DNA of 64,000 nt from Trichodelitschia bisporula (lineage: Eukaryota > Ascomycota > Dothideomycetes > Phaeotrichales > Phaeotrichaceae): positions 515,013-579,012 of the forward strand of contig ML996702.1 of assembly GCA_010356995.1 (NCBI GenBank). Direction: 5' to 3'. This document shows, piece after piece, positions 1-11,137 of the stretch. Every line of letters starts with the position of its first letter. Position 1 is the stretch's first letter. Position numbers and translations under genes: made by a program. A model generated the notes under the pieces. It did no database searches, was not told the origin of the DNA, and saw nothing but the letters and a program-made list of their open reading frames with translations.

Positions 1-2009
1 TCGGGCACAGCGGGGTTTGTGCCCATGTGGGGGTTGTGAATTTTTCACCTCGTTGAGTATCGAGATCCGGGGATGGACAGATGACTTAATGTCCTTCCGG
101 GGAAGGCGCGGATGGAGGATTCTCCGGAGATTGAATGCGGGTTGACAGGTAAGGTCCGGGATTTTTGGGCGTAGGCGGGGGCGCGTGCGCGTTGCGATCG
201 AGGGCGGGCGGGCTTTGTGCTTCGTCCTTCGTGCGGTCGTGGCCCGGAGTGGTGGGTCGGATTTGGGCGTTAGGGAATCTGCGGTGCGACGGTGTGTGGT
301 AATCGAGACTGTAGAGCGCGATCTGCATGTGGTGAGGGTTGAGATTACCTGCTTTGGGGCGGGTTGGAGAAGGGGAAAGGGAGAGGTGGTTGAGGGGGAA
401 GGTTGAGGCTGTGGTCGGGAAGGCTGGAGTCGTTGACGGGAAGGGACAGCCTTGCTGGCTGGGTGGTGTGTGTGGGAGGAGCGGACTGCACCACAACAAT
501 GGGAGGTGTACTTCTGGGGAGACTCGGTCGTTTCTCTCTTTTCCAATCTTCTCGCACCGCTCACTTCGCCCGGATCAATTGCTGTTTGGTGGTACATTAC
601 TGCAGATGACTGTCCAGACCTCCACTTGACCATTCTTTGTTAGTATCATTTCGTTTCACCCTCTGAGACCACTAAGGACGTCTTTCCGGACGGTCACACA
701 GCACGGCAGGATGACACGATACTCTCGACTCTCGATTCAATGACTGTGCAGCGGGCCGTTCAGGAAGCGGGCAGATAGACAAGGTGATCGAGTTACTAGA
801 ACATATCATCGCAATCCAATCCAAGGTACTACGGGAAGATCATCCACACACAACATGCTTACCCGGCACAGATTAATGACGGGCTTCCTTTGCAAGAAGC
901 GAAGCTACAGCCACCCGATGGAGCGCCATCGAAACAGACTATTCCGAAATGTCCTCTGCAACACGAGCGCTGGCGACAAACTCAAGCACTTGGAATGTGA
1001 AGTTCAAGTGCAACCCATACCTGCCTGCGGCAGTAAGGCAATAACCACACACGTGCTGTGACGTTGTCACGCACATGAACTCCATTCTGGCCATCATGGG
1101 TCAGAATCTCGGATATGTCGTCGAGAGCACAAGTGAGTTTCCGCGCATGTCGTGTGGGCAGCCGCTAACACCTTGCAGATAGCCAGTTCATCTTCGACAG
1201 CGCCTGGCGCACTGGAGGACACTTGTGCGGTTGAAACAAACATATTAGAGCGGCGCGCCATGGAATATCCGCCTTCATTCGCTCGCGGAGAGACTGACTC
1301 CCTTCTCAATCGGTATGGGCCGGCTGTCCACTCCGATGTCCACTCCTCTCCACTCAGTCCCGGTCGCTCGTCCTTTGCCGCCAGGCTGAGCACGCCCGAT
1401 GGCGCTTCGAAGACGGGATCCCGCGCAGCCTGCCTGGCCACTGCGACATTGTTAGTGCCCTCATACACGCAACAATCCTTGAGGCTCTGCGGGCAACGCA
1501 CAGCGAGGCTCGCTCACAAATTTCCCAGATCCTTGGTCATCCCGCGGGACACTGGCCAACAATGTGCCGGAGGCAGACTTTACCTTTGTCATGTTCACGT
1601 CGTTTAATTTCACGGACGCAGGGACCAAGGGACACGACCATAGAGCTGGAATGCTTAGCGGTGGTGAAGGCCGCCACCGAAGAGCGTCGGTTGCGAACGG
1701 ACGCTTTATCACAACCCGTCCTTCTACAACTCGAACTACGGAGACATGATCCGGAACCAGAAAACACTCAGGGAGTTGGCCAACGATTACCGGTGTGCAA
1801 TCACAGTCAAAGCCCGCTACCCCTCCGAGCCGGCAACCATCGCCCACAACTTTGCGACGATGCACGGTCAACAGCTCCCGCAACAGTTCACCACCATTAC
1901 CCAACAGAGGCCACAACAAGCCAAGAATGACGGGTTTTGACTTTACCCCTTCAAGCCTACCCTGACCTTCCGGCACAATGGGACCACCTGGCAGATGATG
2001 CACAAGAGG
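1..2009. other. Gene-free left flank
   Basis: No open frame here resembles a known protein, and overlapping frames on both strands are all short. The right part (from about 1.5 kb) may already belong to the degraded retroelement that is recognisable from about 2.0 kb, but I see no conserved motif to prove it. No long terminal repeat could be paired by eye. Confidence 0.5.
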
Positions 2010-2504
2010 GGTATGAGGCTCTCGGGGAGGAGGTACAACAGGACTCTACCGAGGGCACCCATTTCTGAAGATCCGCTTTTCGAAAGCACCGCTCGGCGTC
2101 ATGACCAAGAAAGAGGAACAACTTCTCATATTGCTCAGTGGCAGTATGGGCTCGCGGAAATGGACTTCGAGATTCATTTGATGTAAGGAACGATCACTCG
2201 AACCGACGTCTGAGCGACTGAAAGCCTTTAACGACCTTCGAGAGGCCTTTCCCGGCAAGAGATGCCTCGTGCACGCGAAGCGAGATATCCCGATGTTCAC
2301 TGACGTTGACGCTTCGAAAGAGCGCGGAATTGGAGCAGTGGTGTACCACATCAAGTCGGACAATGTCAACAGGTTATCCCTATCTTCGTCGTTTGGCGGA
2401 CAGTTCAGGACACCGACTATGGCACCAATCACACAGACCCCAGCGAGAGAGATGGGTAAAGCGGATGAAAGAATTCTACTGTCACCCGGGCTCAAGACTA
2501 TCGC
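2010..2504 (+). mobile_element. Ty3/Gypsy-like retrotransposon fossil (RT/RNase H junction)
   Basis: A short stretch around 2225-2460 reads as the start of a Gypsy-type RNase H domain, including the motif FTDVDASKERGIGAVVYH. This closely resembles the FIDLDASKE-GFGAMVYH signature of fungal Ty3/Gypsy polyproteins. The preceding segment has the usual link between reverse transcriptase and RNase H. Only a fragment remains and it is clearly broken. I saw no paired terminal repeats. It is an old, inert remnant. The right end abuts a large palindrome, so a second insertion may have interrupted it. The family assignment rests on this one motif. Confidence 0.55.
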
Positions 2505-2650
2505 GAATTCGGCGGTTCCCGACTGGATTTTCTGACGAACCCAGTTTTGTTGGATATCGATGTGTCTCAACTTTGATGAGAAGTTGGAGACTTCGCGATA
2601 TCCAACAGAACTGGGTCCGTCAGAAGATACAGTCGGGAACCGCTGAATTC
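2505..2650. repeat. 146-bp imperfect palindrome (foldback/MITE-like)
   Basis: The sequence from the GAATTC at 2505 to the GAATTC at 2645-2650 is an inverted repeat. The left arm (about 2505-2570) and the right arm (about 2585-2650) match over some 65 bp with only a handful of mismatches, mostly transitions, and there is a short unpaired centre near 2571-2584. Each arm contains a near-identical version of GGCGGTTCCCGACTG followed by TTGGATATCG. It could be a small non-autonomous foldback element or a hairpin made by inverted duplication inside the retroelement fossil. Confidence 0.85.
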
Positions 2651-3149
2651 ACCATACCGCCGGCATTCCTAAGCGAAAGGACAGGACGTGCTACGGGTCC
2701 CTCTAGGGCCCATAGAGCTACAGCTTCCGCATGCGGGCTGGTGTTGACCCAGAGGGCTCCGGGGCACTTACCCCCGAGCTGAGGAAGACTGGAGTATTTG
2801 CACGACAGATCTGTTTGCTTCTCTACTCCTCAACTGGAGACTGTTTGATTTGAACCACTACCTCCAAAAGGTACTTTGGTCCCAGGGACATAATCTTCAG
2901 TTCTCCGAGGCCTGGGATACTGCTAACTTCGGACAGAGTTCTCAATCGAGGCGGCGGACTGAAGGCCAAATCAGCAGAGTTCCTAATAGGAGACACCAAT
3001 GGAAGGGGCAAATTCCACAACGGTACTCCCGCTACCTGGCGTGGTCGTTTCTGCCTCAACCATCGTCGAGGCTCGTCTCATCGGTTTGGCGATTCTTAAC
3101 GACTGCATCTTCGTAGGCATATATGCTTCCGATGTGGGGAGAGAATGAG

Positions 3150-3770
3150 CTGGAATGACGGGACGCAATCGCCAGAGACACGTTTCGCCACCGGTAGAGC
3201 GTTATTGGCGTCTCCCAAGCTTCTTAAGATCATGTGAGACTTGCACGACGTATCGGAGGCACGATGGGACGGGCAAGGCTGTCGATAAGTCGAGAGATGG
3301 AGGAGGAGTTCAGCACAAGATGAAGCAGAAATTTCAGCGAACGACAGAAGCGACAAGAAAAGAGGAAAGAGGAAAGAGGAAAGAGGAAAGAGGAAAGAGG
3401 AAAGAGGAAAGAGGAAAGAGGAAAGAGGAAAGAGGAAAGAGGAAAGAGGAAAGNNNNNNNNNNNNNNNNNNNNNNNNNNNNNNNNNNNNNNNNNNNNNNN
3501 NNNNNNNNNNNNNNNNNNNNNNNNNNNNNNNNNNNNNNNNNNNNNNNNNNNNNNNNNNNNNNNNNNNNNNNNNNNNNNNNNNNAAGAGGAAAGAGGAAAG
3601 AGGAAAGAGGAAAGAGGAAAGAGGAAAGAGGAAAGAGGAAAGAGGAAAGAGGAAAGAGGAAAGAGGAAAGAGGAAAGATTCGAGAGAGTACACACAGACA
3701 TTTGCGGTCCACCACCGTTGCTAGCAATCAGCAACTAGGTTCATTTCATGCCCATTGTGTACGGGGAAGC
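3150..3770 (+). mobile_element. Ty1/Copia-like integrase fossil split by satellite
   Basis: Just right of the heptamer satellite (about 3676-3750) the DNA encodes FERVHTDICGPPPLLAISN, the start of a Copia-type integrase core. To the left, near 3235-3290, lies a CxxC-bearing stretch that could be the remnant of the preceding zinc-binding segment. The two parts are separated by the (GAGGAAA)n array and an assembly gap. The element is broken, no terminal repeats were recognised, and its age cannot be estimated beyond 'old'. The presence of both Gypsy-like and Copia-like pieces suggests a nested graveyard of elements. Confidence 0.45.
3358..3677. repeat. (GAGGAAA)n satellite with 130-N assembly gap
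   Basis: Near-perfect tandem copies of the 7-bp unit GAGGAAA occupy about 3358-3453 and 3584-3677, on either side of an N run at 3454-3583. Because both flanks are the same array in the same orientation, the gap is almost certainly unresolved repeat, and its true length is unknown. The Lys/Glu/Arg-rich open frames crossing it are repeat translations, not genes. Confidence 0.97.
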
Positions 3771-6700
3771 CGAGTTCACTCGGCCCGTTTGGATGGAGTA
3801 GATCGGAAGTGTGTCCTCTGCGCTAAGTGCGACAGCACATGGGAATGAGAGAGGAATTAGCATCTTGACGCAAGAACACGGAGCAATCATACCCTTTCAG
3901 GTTTCACACTGGAATGTCTGTCCGGTCTTGAAACTGGAGTGTTGCGTTGCCACTTACCGCTGCAAACTTCAATTGCCCTTCATGTCGGACCAAACCGATC
4001 ATCCGCTCACTCGAACAGAGTAACCGCGCAGCCACGAGGAGCCCAGCCTAGCCATGCAGCTGAAAGATCCAATATAGATCACTTCGCACTCAACCGGAAA
4101 CTAGGAGTTGTTAACAGCTGACCCCTCCTTCATAATTCATGCTGTCCCTCAGCGACAAGTGCCCCGCATACATCAATCACGATTGCATCACAGTAGAGCG
4201 GTAACCATAGCCGCCCCCCTCATCCTCGACCCAGGGACGACAGACACCCGACCCCGGTAAACCAGTCCCGCCGGGCCGACGACTCAGTGCGCCAGAGGAG
4301 CAAACCGCGCCCACCAGTACGCCGCGGAGTATCGAGGGCCATGACGCCGTGCAACCGCTGCTGCCGTACGCCTGTACCGCGGGACAATGGACGACGGCGT
4401 GCCAGCAAGTCGGCCCGCAGCAGCGAGACCTGTGATGGGCCGCGTTCCGAGGACCCGGATTCGTGCCCGGACACAGCGTCTGATATCCGTCCCCTTCGCA
4501 TACCGAGTATAGCCGGTTCTTAGCATCAACTCTGAGGACGCCGGCTGCCTGCGTGTCCGCCGCACTAGCCGGTGCGTGATGCGACGCAGCGCAGTGCAGC
4601 TTGCGCGCTGCGGTGCACAAGGCCTGGCAACCAGGCGCACCGCGCAAAAAAGGCAAGCAAGGCTGAAGCCTTCTTAGCGCAGGCGCGCGGAGTCAAAACC
4701 AGCCAATCGCAGCTTCGGCTTTTCCCGCAATGCCAGATGCACAGGATGTCACCGCCAGGCTCTGGTTTCAAGAACGCCCCCCACATCTGTTACCAGTGCG
4801 TTCAGCCAGCCGCGATTCCTCCTGTGCAATTCTTCCAACGTCCCACACACCACCTCTACTGCTCCACGTGCTCCAAGCCTTCACTCACCAGACTGCCAGT
4901 CGCAGGTAACGGAGCGTCCCGCAGACCCTCTGCTCTCGACCTCGCTCTCCGACGAACTCACCTGCACCACCACCTCCCGCCCCCTCCCCGCTCGCACCTT
5001 CCCGCACCTCCCCGTCCCGCCCCACCGGCCCGAAGCCCAGCCAACAGCGAAAACCGGCCCGCCCACCCTCGGGCCGGGCCCCTCCGCACCGAATCCAGCA
5101 CCCCCTATGCATCACAACGAAACTTAAACACGCCACGCCACATCTCACCCCTCCATATCCCGCGATCCCCCCCGTTTCACCCTGCTCCCCATACCGCGAT
5201 CGCCCTCGTTTCAGATCCAGCCTCCCAGGCCGCGGCCGCCGCCGCGGCCGCAGCGGCACCGAGTCACGGGCAGCGGGATGCGCGGGCAAGGTCGGATCGC
5301 GACCCCGCAACGTAGCGCTGTGCGTGGCGCGCGACTCAGGGCGTGCCGAGGGCGGACTGCGGGCGCGCGTACACGACTCGCGGGCTCGGATGGCTTCGCA
5401 AGGCGCTGCGGGCCGGACACGCAGGCGCGCGCTCGCGGTAGGAGGAAGCGCGCTGGGCCGTACGTCATTGTTTGTGGGACAAGACGTGAGGGGGAGCTGG
5501 GTGTACGGTAGATGTCCGAGTCCTCGCTTGGTTTTAGTGGGGGCGCGGCGCGGACGTTGGAATTGCTTGGAATGGGAGGAGAGGCTGTCAGGACTCGGAG
5601 AGCGCGCGTTGACTTGCTGTATGCCGCGCTCACGCGATCTTGAAAACTGAACTGCGTGCGAGCCCGACGGAACGGATATTCGGTAGCGAAGCCTTGCGCT
5701 CACGATGCGGGCCCGCCCAAAAATGGGTCGACAGTCTATCCGGGATGTCCCAGCACAGCCGAAGAAGAAACGCGAGCCCGGGTGCTAGGACTGGCGCATC
5801 CGGGCCCGCGACCCGGGGCTCACTTCCCGGGTGCAGGGGAAGAAGGGTTGAAGCTTGTCAGCGTCTGCGTGCTGGGAATTCGCACTTCATTTCTGGTGGG
5901 TACGGTATGTGGATTAGCACGATGAGGAGAAGAGGAGGTTAGTTGCAAAGGCTGAAAGCGGAAATCAACTCCAATTGCCCAATCTTCCGAATTGCGCAAC
6001 CCCCACATGGCGGGCGCGCCCGCACGATAGTGCGGAAGATAGGTTACGCGTGGCCCGAAGAGGGCGAAGATCAGCAGCCGCGTGGGCGGGCGGGAGCGCG
6101 TGGCTTAAATTTCGTAGTCGCGGATCGACGCGGATCGCGGGTGAATACCCGACGACTACGGCTCGGCACGGTAATGGAATCGAAACTCCTAATTCGAATG
6201 AACTGCCTCGCCTCCGGTTTGATACCCCGTACCCATAGTGAATTCTTGGTTTGTGGGTTGCATTCGCGCCTGGCTGCGCTTGCCGTGATGGCCAGGGAAG
6301 TAGCAAGGCAAGGCAGCGCAAGGCAAGAGAGCTTGGAGTCTGACCCGGCAACCGCGACCCAAGCGGTCGGGTTGGAAAAAGAAAGGGAAAAACAAAAGAA
6401 TATACGTTGGTGGGATCCTTGTCGCCTGCAATGGCAGTGCAGCTCAACCAATCATACTGCTGTTGCTTAACGTGCGATTGCTGGGTATGCGCATTTGGCG
6501 GGGGTATCGGCGTGGAGGGATACGAGGTTCGGTTGATGGGGTTTTTAAAGGTGTGGGAGGTTCGTGGGCTCTGTAGGAGAAGCGAAACTCGAGATGGGTT
6601 GGTTGAGGGCAGGACGAAGCGTAGGGCGGGCGGCGGGGATGACTTGTGGTGTGCTGGATCTGCCGGGCTTGAAGGACGGTGTCGGAAGCGGGACGGAGGC

Positions 6701-9700
6701 GAGGACGGTTATCAGGTGGTACAAGAGGGGACATGCATGATGTCAAGATGGGGATGACATCGGAGTGTGACCTGAGGACTATCACACTGATGGTCGCAAT
6801 GAACTTGACGGAAGCGATCCGATGGGTCCTGTTTCAGAGGATCTCTGTCCTTTTGCATACAGGATCGATTGGACAGGAGAACCGAGACTTTCTGTATCTG
6901 GTGGATGCTGTCATCCTTTGCGAAACGTGCCATGTATGGGATTGAAGGAGCTGTCCGGATGCACTGAAAGATGCGGCGTGCGACGACGCAATCGAATATC
7001 TGATGTCTGTCCAGCGGACGACGACTTTGATACTAGAACTAGTCAACAATCCGTCTCAGGCGCAAGCAGCTTATCAAGATATCGGAGCGGTCTGCTGCAC
7101 TGTCAGTCTTCGGCAAAGCACCAGCTGCATGATAGTTGCCAACAGCTTGCAGTTACGAGGCCGCATTCAAGGCACATGTCCACATAATCTCTTCAACCCT
7201 CCCAAGTTCCAACGAGGGCCTACATAACGCAAAGCACCCGATAACAACTGATATAAAAGTCAAAACTCGCCTCCAACGTCCAAACAAGCGCCCACCAAAA
7301 ACCAAGCGGACCCTCCTCCGCGGATACGCCCTAGCCATCCTCCGCCCCGTGCCCTTCCAAAAACAATCCACCCCTCACCACGCAAAACAAAACGGCATCT
7401 GAAGCCGGCTCTTCGCACTTATGCCGACCGGCTCACCAGTCACACCCCCTGTCACAGCCCCTCCCATGGCCCCGGGTCGCCTTCCGCTCCTTCTCGCGCG
7501 CCTCTCCAGTAGCGTCCTCGCAATCCAGGGCCAGGCCCGTTAGCACGGCAGGGGACGCAGGACCGGGTGGGGGTCCCACAACTAACCCTGTCATGTTTTT
7601 CTTTTTCCGTTTTGGGCGAAAAACCGGGCGGGTGCCTGTTGGGCTTTATAAACTCACTCCTTGAACAATGCGTACGGATGTACTGTGATATTTCGGAGCG
7701 GGAGCAGAGTCATGGACCGCAGCGGCACTGCGCTTATTTACGCTTTATTGGGGGCCCGGCACTGCAAGCGAGAGACGCGGGGGTGGTGCGTGCAGGCCGT
7801 GCGCGGCGCCGCGCTGTGCGCTCGGAGGTTTGGGCCGGCGCGTGGCGGCGGGTTGGGGCTGTGCAGACTGCGGGTGCGTAGTTGGGTTCACACGCGGGTG
7901 GCGCTATCACCGAGGTGATGAAACGGGATGCTGGTGATGAAGGGAGGGGGGATGTTTGGTGCCTTGATGCACAGTGGAAGATGAGCGATTCGCGCGATAT
8001 GGAAGAGTTACTGTACGGGTGAGGAGATCGATACGGCTTTCGATATCGCTTTGATATGGCTTTGCCGCGATGGGAAGGAAGCGTGGGAGGGTGGAATCAT
8101 GTCATTTCCGCATGGCATAGTCGAGAAGCCCCAATGGAACGTTGGATTAGCATCCCGCAGGTGGCTGGGGGCTAGATGTGGGTGCCTGGTACGGGGGGGA
8201 TGTTACGTGAGCATTGGTACCGTGGTGGCGCGTATTCATTACCCAATGGCGGGAACGGTGCGCGGTGGTCAAAAGATTTCAATGTTTATCGGAGTGCTCA
8301 CTCGGAATGGTACACGACGAGTAATTAAGCAGTCGCGGTGGTGAAAGGGAACGGAGATGAGCTCCGGTTTGTACCCCGACGACCGCAATGATCGTCTGTC
8401 GGAGCAAGGCGAGAGAATCGGTGATGTTCAGCGAACCATGCAAGAGATCGCTGGAGAGTTCGTCCACTTTGCCACGGGGGGGAGGGTCCCGGCTGTCTTT
8501 TGCAGGCAGATAGCTGGACTGGCAAGATTGGGTCCGGGAAGGGTTAGGAGGAAGCGACGGCATCGCACCTCGTTTTGCAACCAGGCCCGGCTACAGTAAC
8601 CGGCGTATCGGGTCCATGTCCGCTTAAGACCCTCAACGGAAGTTAAGCAGGCAAAGAATTAGCGCAATTGGCTACCAACGAGGTCATTGAGGTTGCAATT
8701 CTGGGATGACTCCTGGTTCGCGGCATGGTTCGGGTTGGGGTTGGATCTCCGCCAGAGGTTTGGATCCTCCGCCAGAGTGGAAGCGGGAACGGACAGGTGC
8801 AGGAGCAGCACCTTCCGAGACTGAAAGTCGATCAGGATTCGTGCAAAGCCTAGAGGAAGACGGAGACCAAATGTGGTTTCGGGTTAGAGAACCGCAGTCG
8901 TCGCAGAGGGGCCTGTTATGATGTCATTAGCCATGAAGATGAACGGGATTCCGCTGCAAGGGAATCAGAAGCAAATACAACTGCATATGGATAGTGACAA
9001 ATTCGAGGCACATGCAGCAAGCAAGGAAGGAGTGTGAGGGATGAGAGGCGATGGACGGGGGAGGGATGATGGTGGATGATGGTGTTGAAGCTTCTCCGAA
9101 CTCGGGTCAGTAGCTCCACGAATCGGATGACTAATTTGGTACAAACGGTTAGAACTACCCCCAGGTTCCGGAGGTTCTCTCCGTAAAACATCATCAACTA
9201 CCGTACACGGACAACGGCTGAGGGAACCGACGACATCGAACGATAAGCTAGCCTTCATGTGAGATGCCAGGTACATCTCCAACGGTTTCCAGGTTGCTGC
9301 ATGTTCAGCTGAAGAAAGCGACGCCAGAAGTGCATCTCGGCGCATTCATTTAGCGAAGACCAGCATCATAGCTCGGGAAATGCTTCACAAAAGGATCAAA
9401 AGGCATCGATGCATCGACGTGCAGCCTCAACGTACCCGCTGTCTTCTGCGTCCAGGAACCCAGGCACAGCCCTGCTGACCAGGCCCTCCCAGCAACGCAC
9501 ATATCAACCCCGGTGCTGCTTCTCATGCATCAAAAATCGACAGCTGCTACTGGAGAGCTCGCTAAACTCCCCCGCCGTGATGCACGAGGCCCATCTCCTT
9601 GGATTCTTGCAAAATGATGTCCGTTTTTTCGTGAAATGATACTGGCCGGCGGCATGGCTTCAGATCACAAACTCCCACATCGGTCACCCTGGTCGTCCGG

Positions 9701-11137
9701 AGTATTTTTGCAAAATCGAGATGGAATCCCGGTGGAGACAGGGTGGTGGCGACAGCTCCCATTTTGAGCGCTCCGAATGCTGAACAGAGCGCCTTCCGCG
9801 AACCGGCCTTCAGCGCCACGGCCAACGCCCAAACGTCTATCGAGTCCTGTCCGCAAAACCTCATTTCCACCGTCACGTTCTTTGGACGGCTGTCTCTCGC
9901 GTGCGCGTTGCTTTGTTATTGCAGTGTCGTTGAAAGTTGGCATGCTGAGCCGCAGGCGCCGCGAGCGCGGGTTTTGCCTAACGGTATTATCGGTACGTAC
10001 TTCCCCGATATGTCCTTACGTAGTCGGCTATCCACAGCTTGTTATGCGCCTACGGACTAGTCGAATGGCTCAGAACGATTGAACTGTCCCGGTGCAGTGG
10101 TTCAGAAGGCTATTGTATCCCCATGTCTGCAACGCCTCAAGCTGCAGCTCGCCCGGTGCAGCACGGCCGTGACGGAACGGCAGCGGGGGGGTGAGAAGTG
10201 TGAACGTGTGATGGGAAGCGAGGGGAGTGATGAGGAGGAGAAGCTGAAGTGGTTTAAGGGGGGACGAAGGATGCCTCATCCCAGAGGTAAGTGTCTCAAG
10301 GCGAGAAAGGAGGAGCAGCTTCAGCTTCAAGAGAAGAAGAAGAAGCATCGTCGTCCTCGCAGAGGGTCCAGACAAGAGGCCGCCAGTCATCCCCCCATCC
10401 CATATCGGCCCTCTGGCTTCCGGAGCTTTGTATCGTGCGCGGGGGTGGTGCGCCTTAGGGCCGTGCAGACTACCAATGGCCATGTCTATTGGTCAATTGT
10501 GTGGGCGCCGGCGAACGGGGTTCAGGGCAGCAACACAGCTGGGCTTGTGAAGCCTTTCGCCTGAGCCTTTCAAGCCCTCGATGGGAGAAACCATGTTGTT
10601 GCTGGAGGACATGCGCCAGTCAAAGTCTATGTACACAGAAGTCTCGCCTGTCCTTGGCTTCTTGCTCTCCCGCGCCCGCTAAATATCTTAGTTGCTTGTC
10701 CTCTTGCTCGTGCCCTGGTCCCCTCCGGAGGTTGTTTCTGCGTGTATCCCCTCAATTTCGTTGTTTTTGAAGAAGCACTCGTTGCCGTCATATTTTTTGG
10801 AACAAAGAGCAAACGCAGTTCAATTGCTGGTGTCCGGATCTTATCTCCTCTAGAAATTTGCTTGTCTCGGAGCTTTGGTCGTTTTCCTTTCCTATCTCTA
10901 CTCTCGCGAGGCAGCTCTTTTCGTCTCATTCCAGTATCCCCACCGCTCTTTTCCCCTCAACACCCCACCACCGATCACCAACGCCCATAATAATTCTCCG
11001 CGCTGGAAACGCCAGACAGTCGTTGGCTTTGCGGGGCGAGATCAATTGACCCCACGATATCAGCATAACAGCCGCAGCAGCAACAAAGCCACAACGTCCA
11101 TGCCCCTTTCGCCCCGCGAAAGGCACGACGAGGAGCA
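3771..11137. other. 7.4-kb gene-free stretch
   Basis: Many overlapping frames exist on both strands, but none shows a recognisable domain, consistent splice pattern or codon bias like that of the real genes to the right. GC-rich, Pro/Arg-rich translations around 4.6-5.7 kb are compositional. A short 5S-rRNA-reminiscent stretch near 8.6 kb is too weak to call. The last kilobase must hold the promoter of the gene starting at 11138. It contains CCAAT boxes in both orientations near 10470-10500, with a pyrimidine-rich tract after 10850. Confidence 0.5.

Noticed and set aside
3096-3734. Open frames rich in Lys-Glu-Glu-Arg-Gly or Phe-Pro-Leu-Ser repeats across the N gap
   Set aside because: They are six-frame translations of the GAGGAAA satellite and cross unknown bases.
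4572-5315. 247-codon plus frame, Pro/His/Arg-rich
   Set aside because: Low-complexity translation of C-rich DNA, with equally long frames on the opposite strand.
8605-8715. Stretch resembling a 5S rRNA gene (GGAAGTTAAGC, then GGGATGACTCCTGGT)
   Set aside because: Only two short patches look right; the spacing, the ends and the internal control region do not match a fungal 5S gene well enough.
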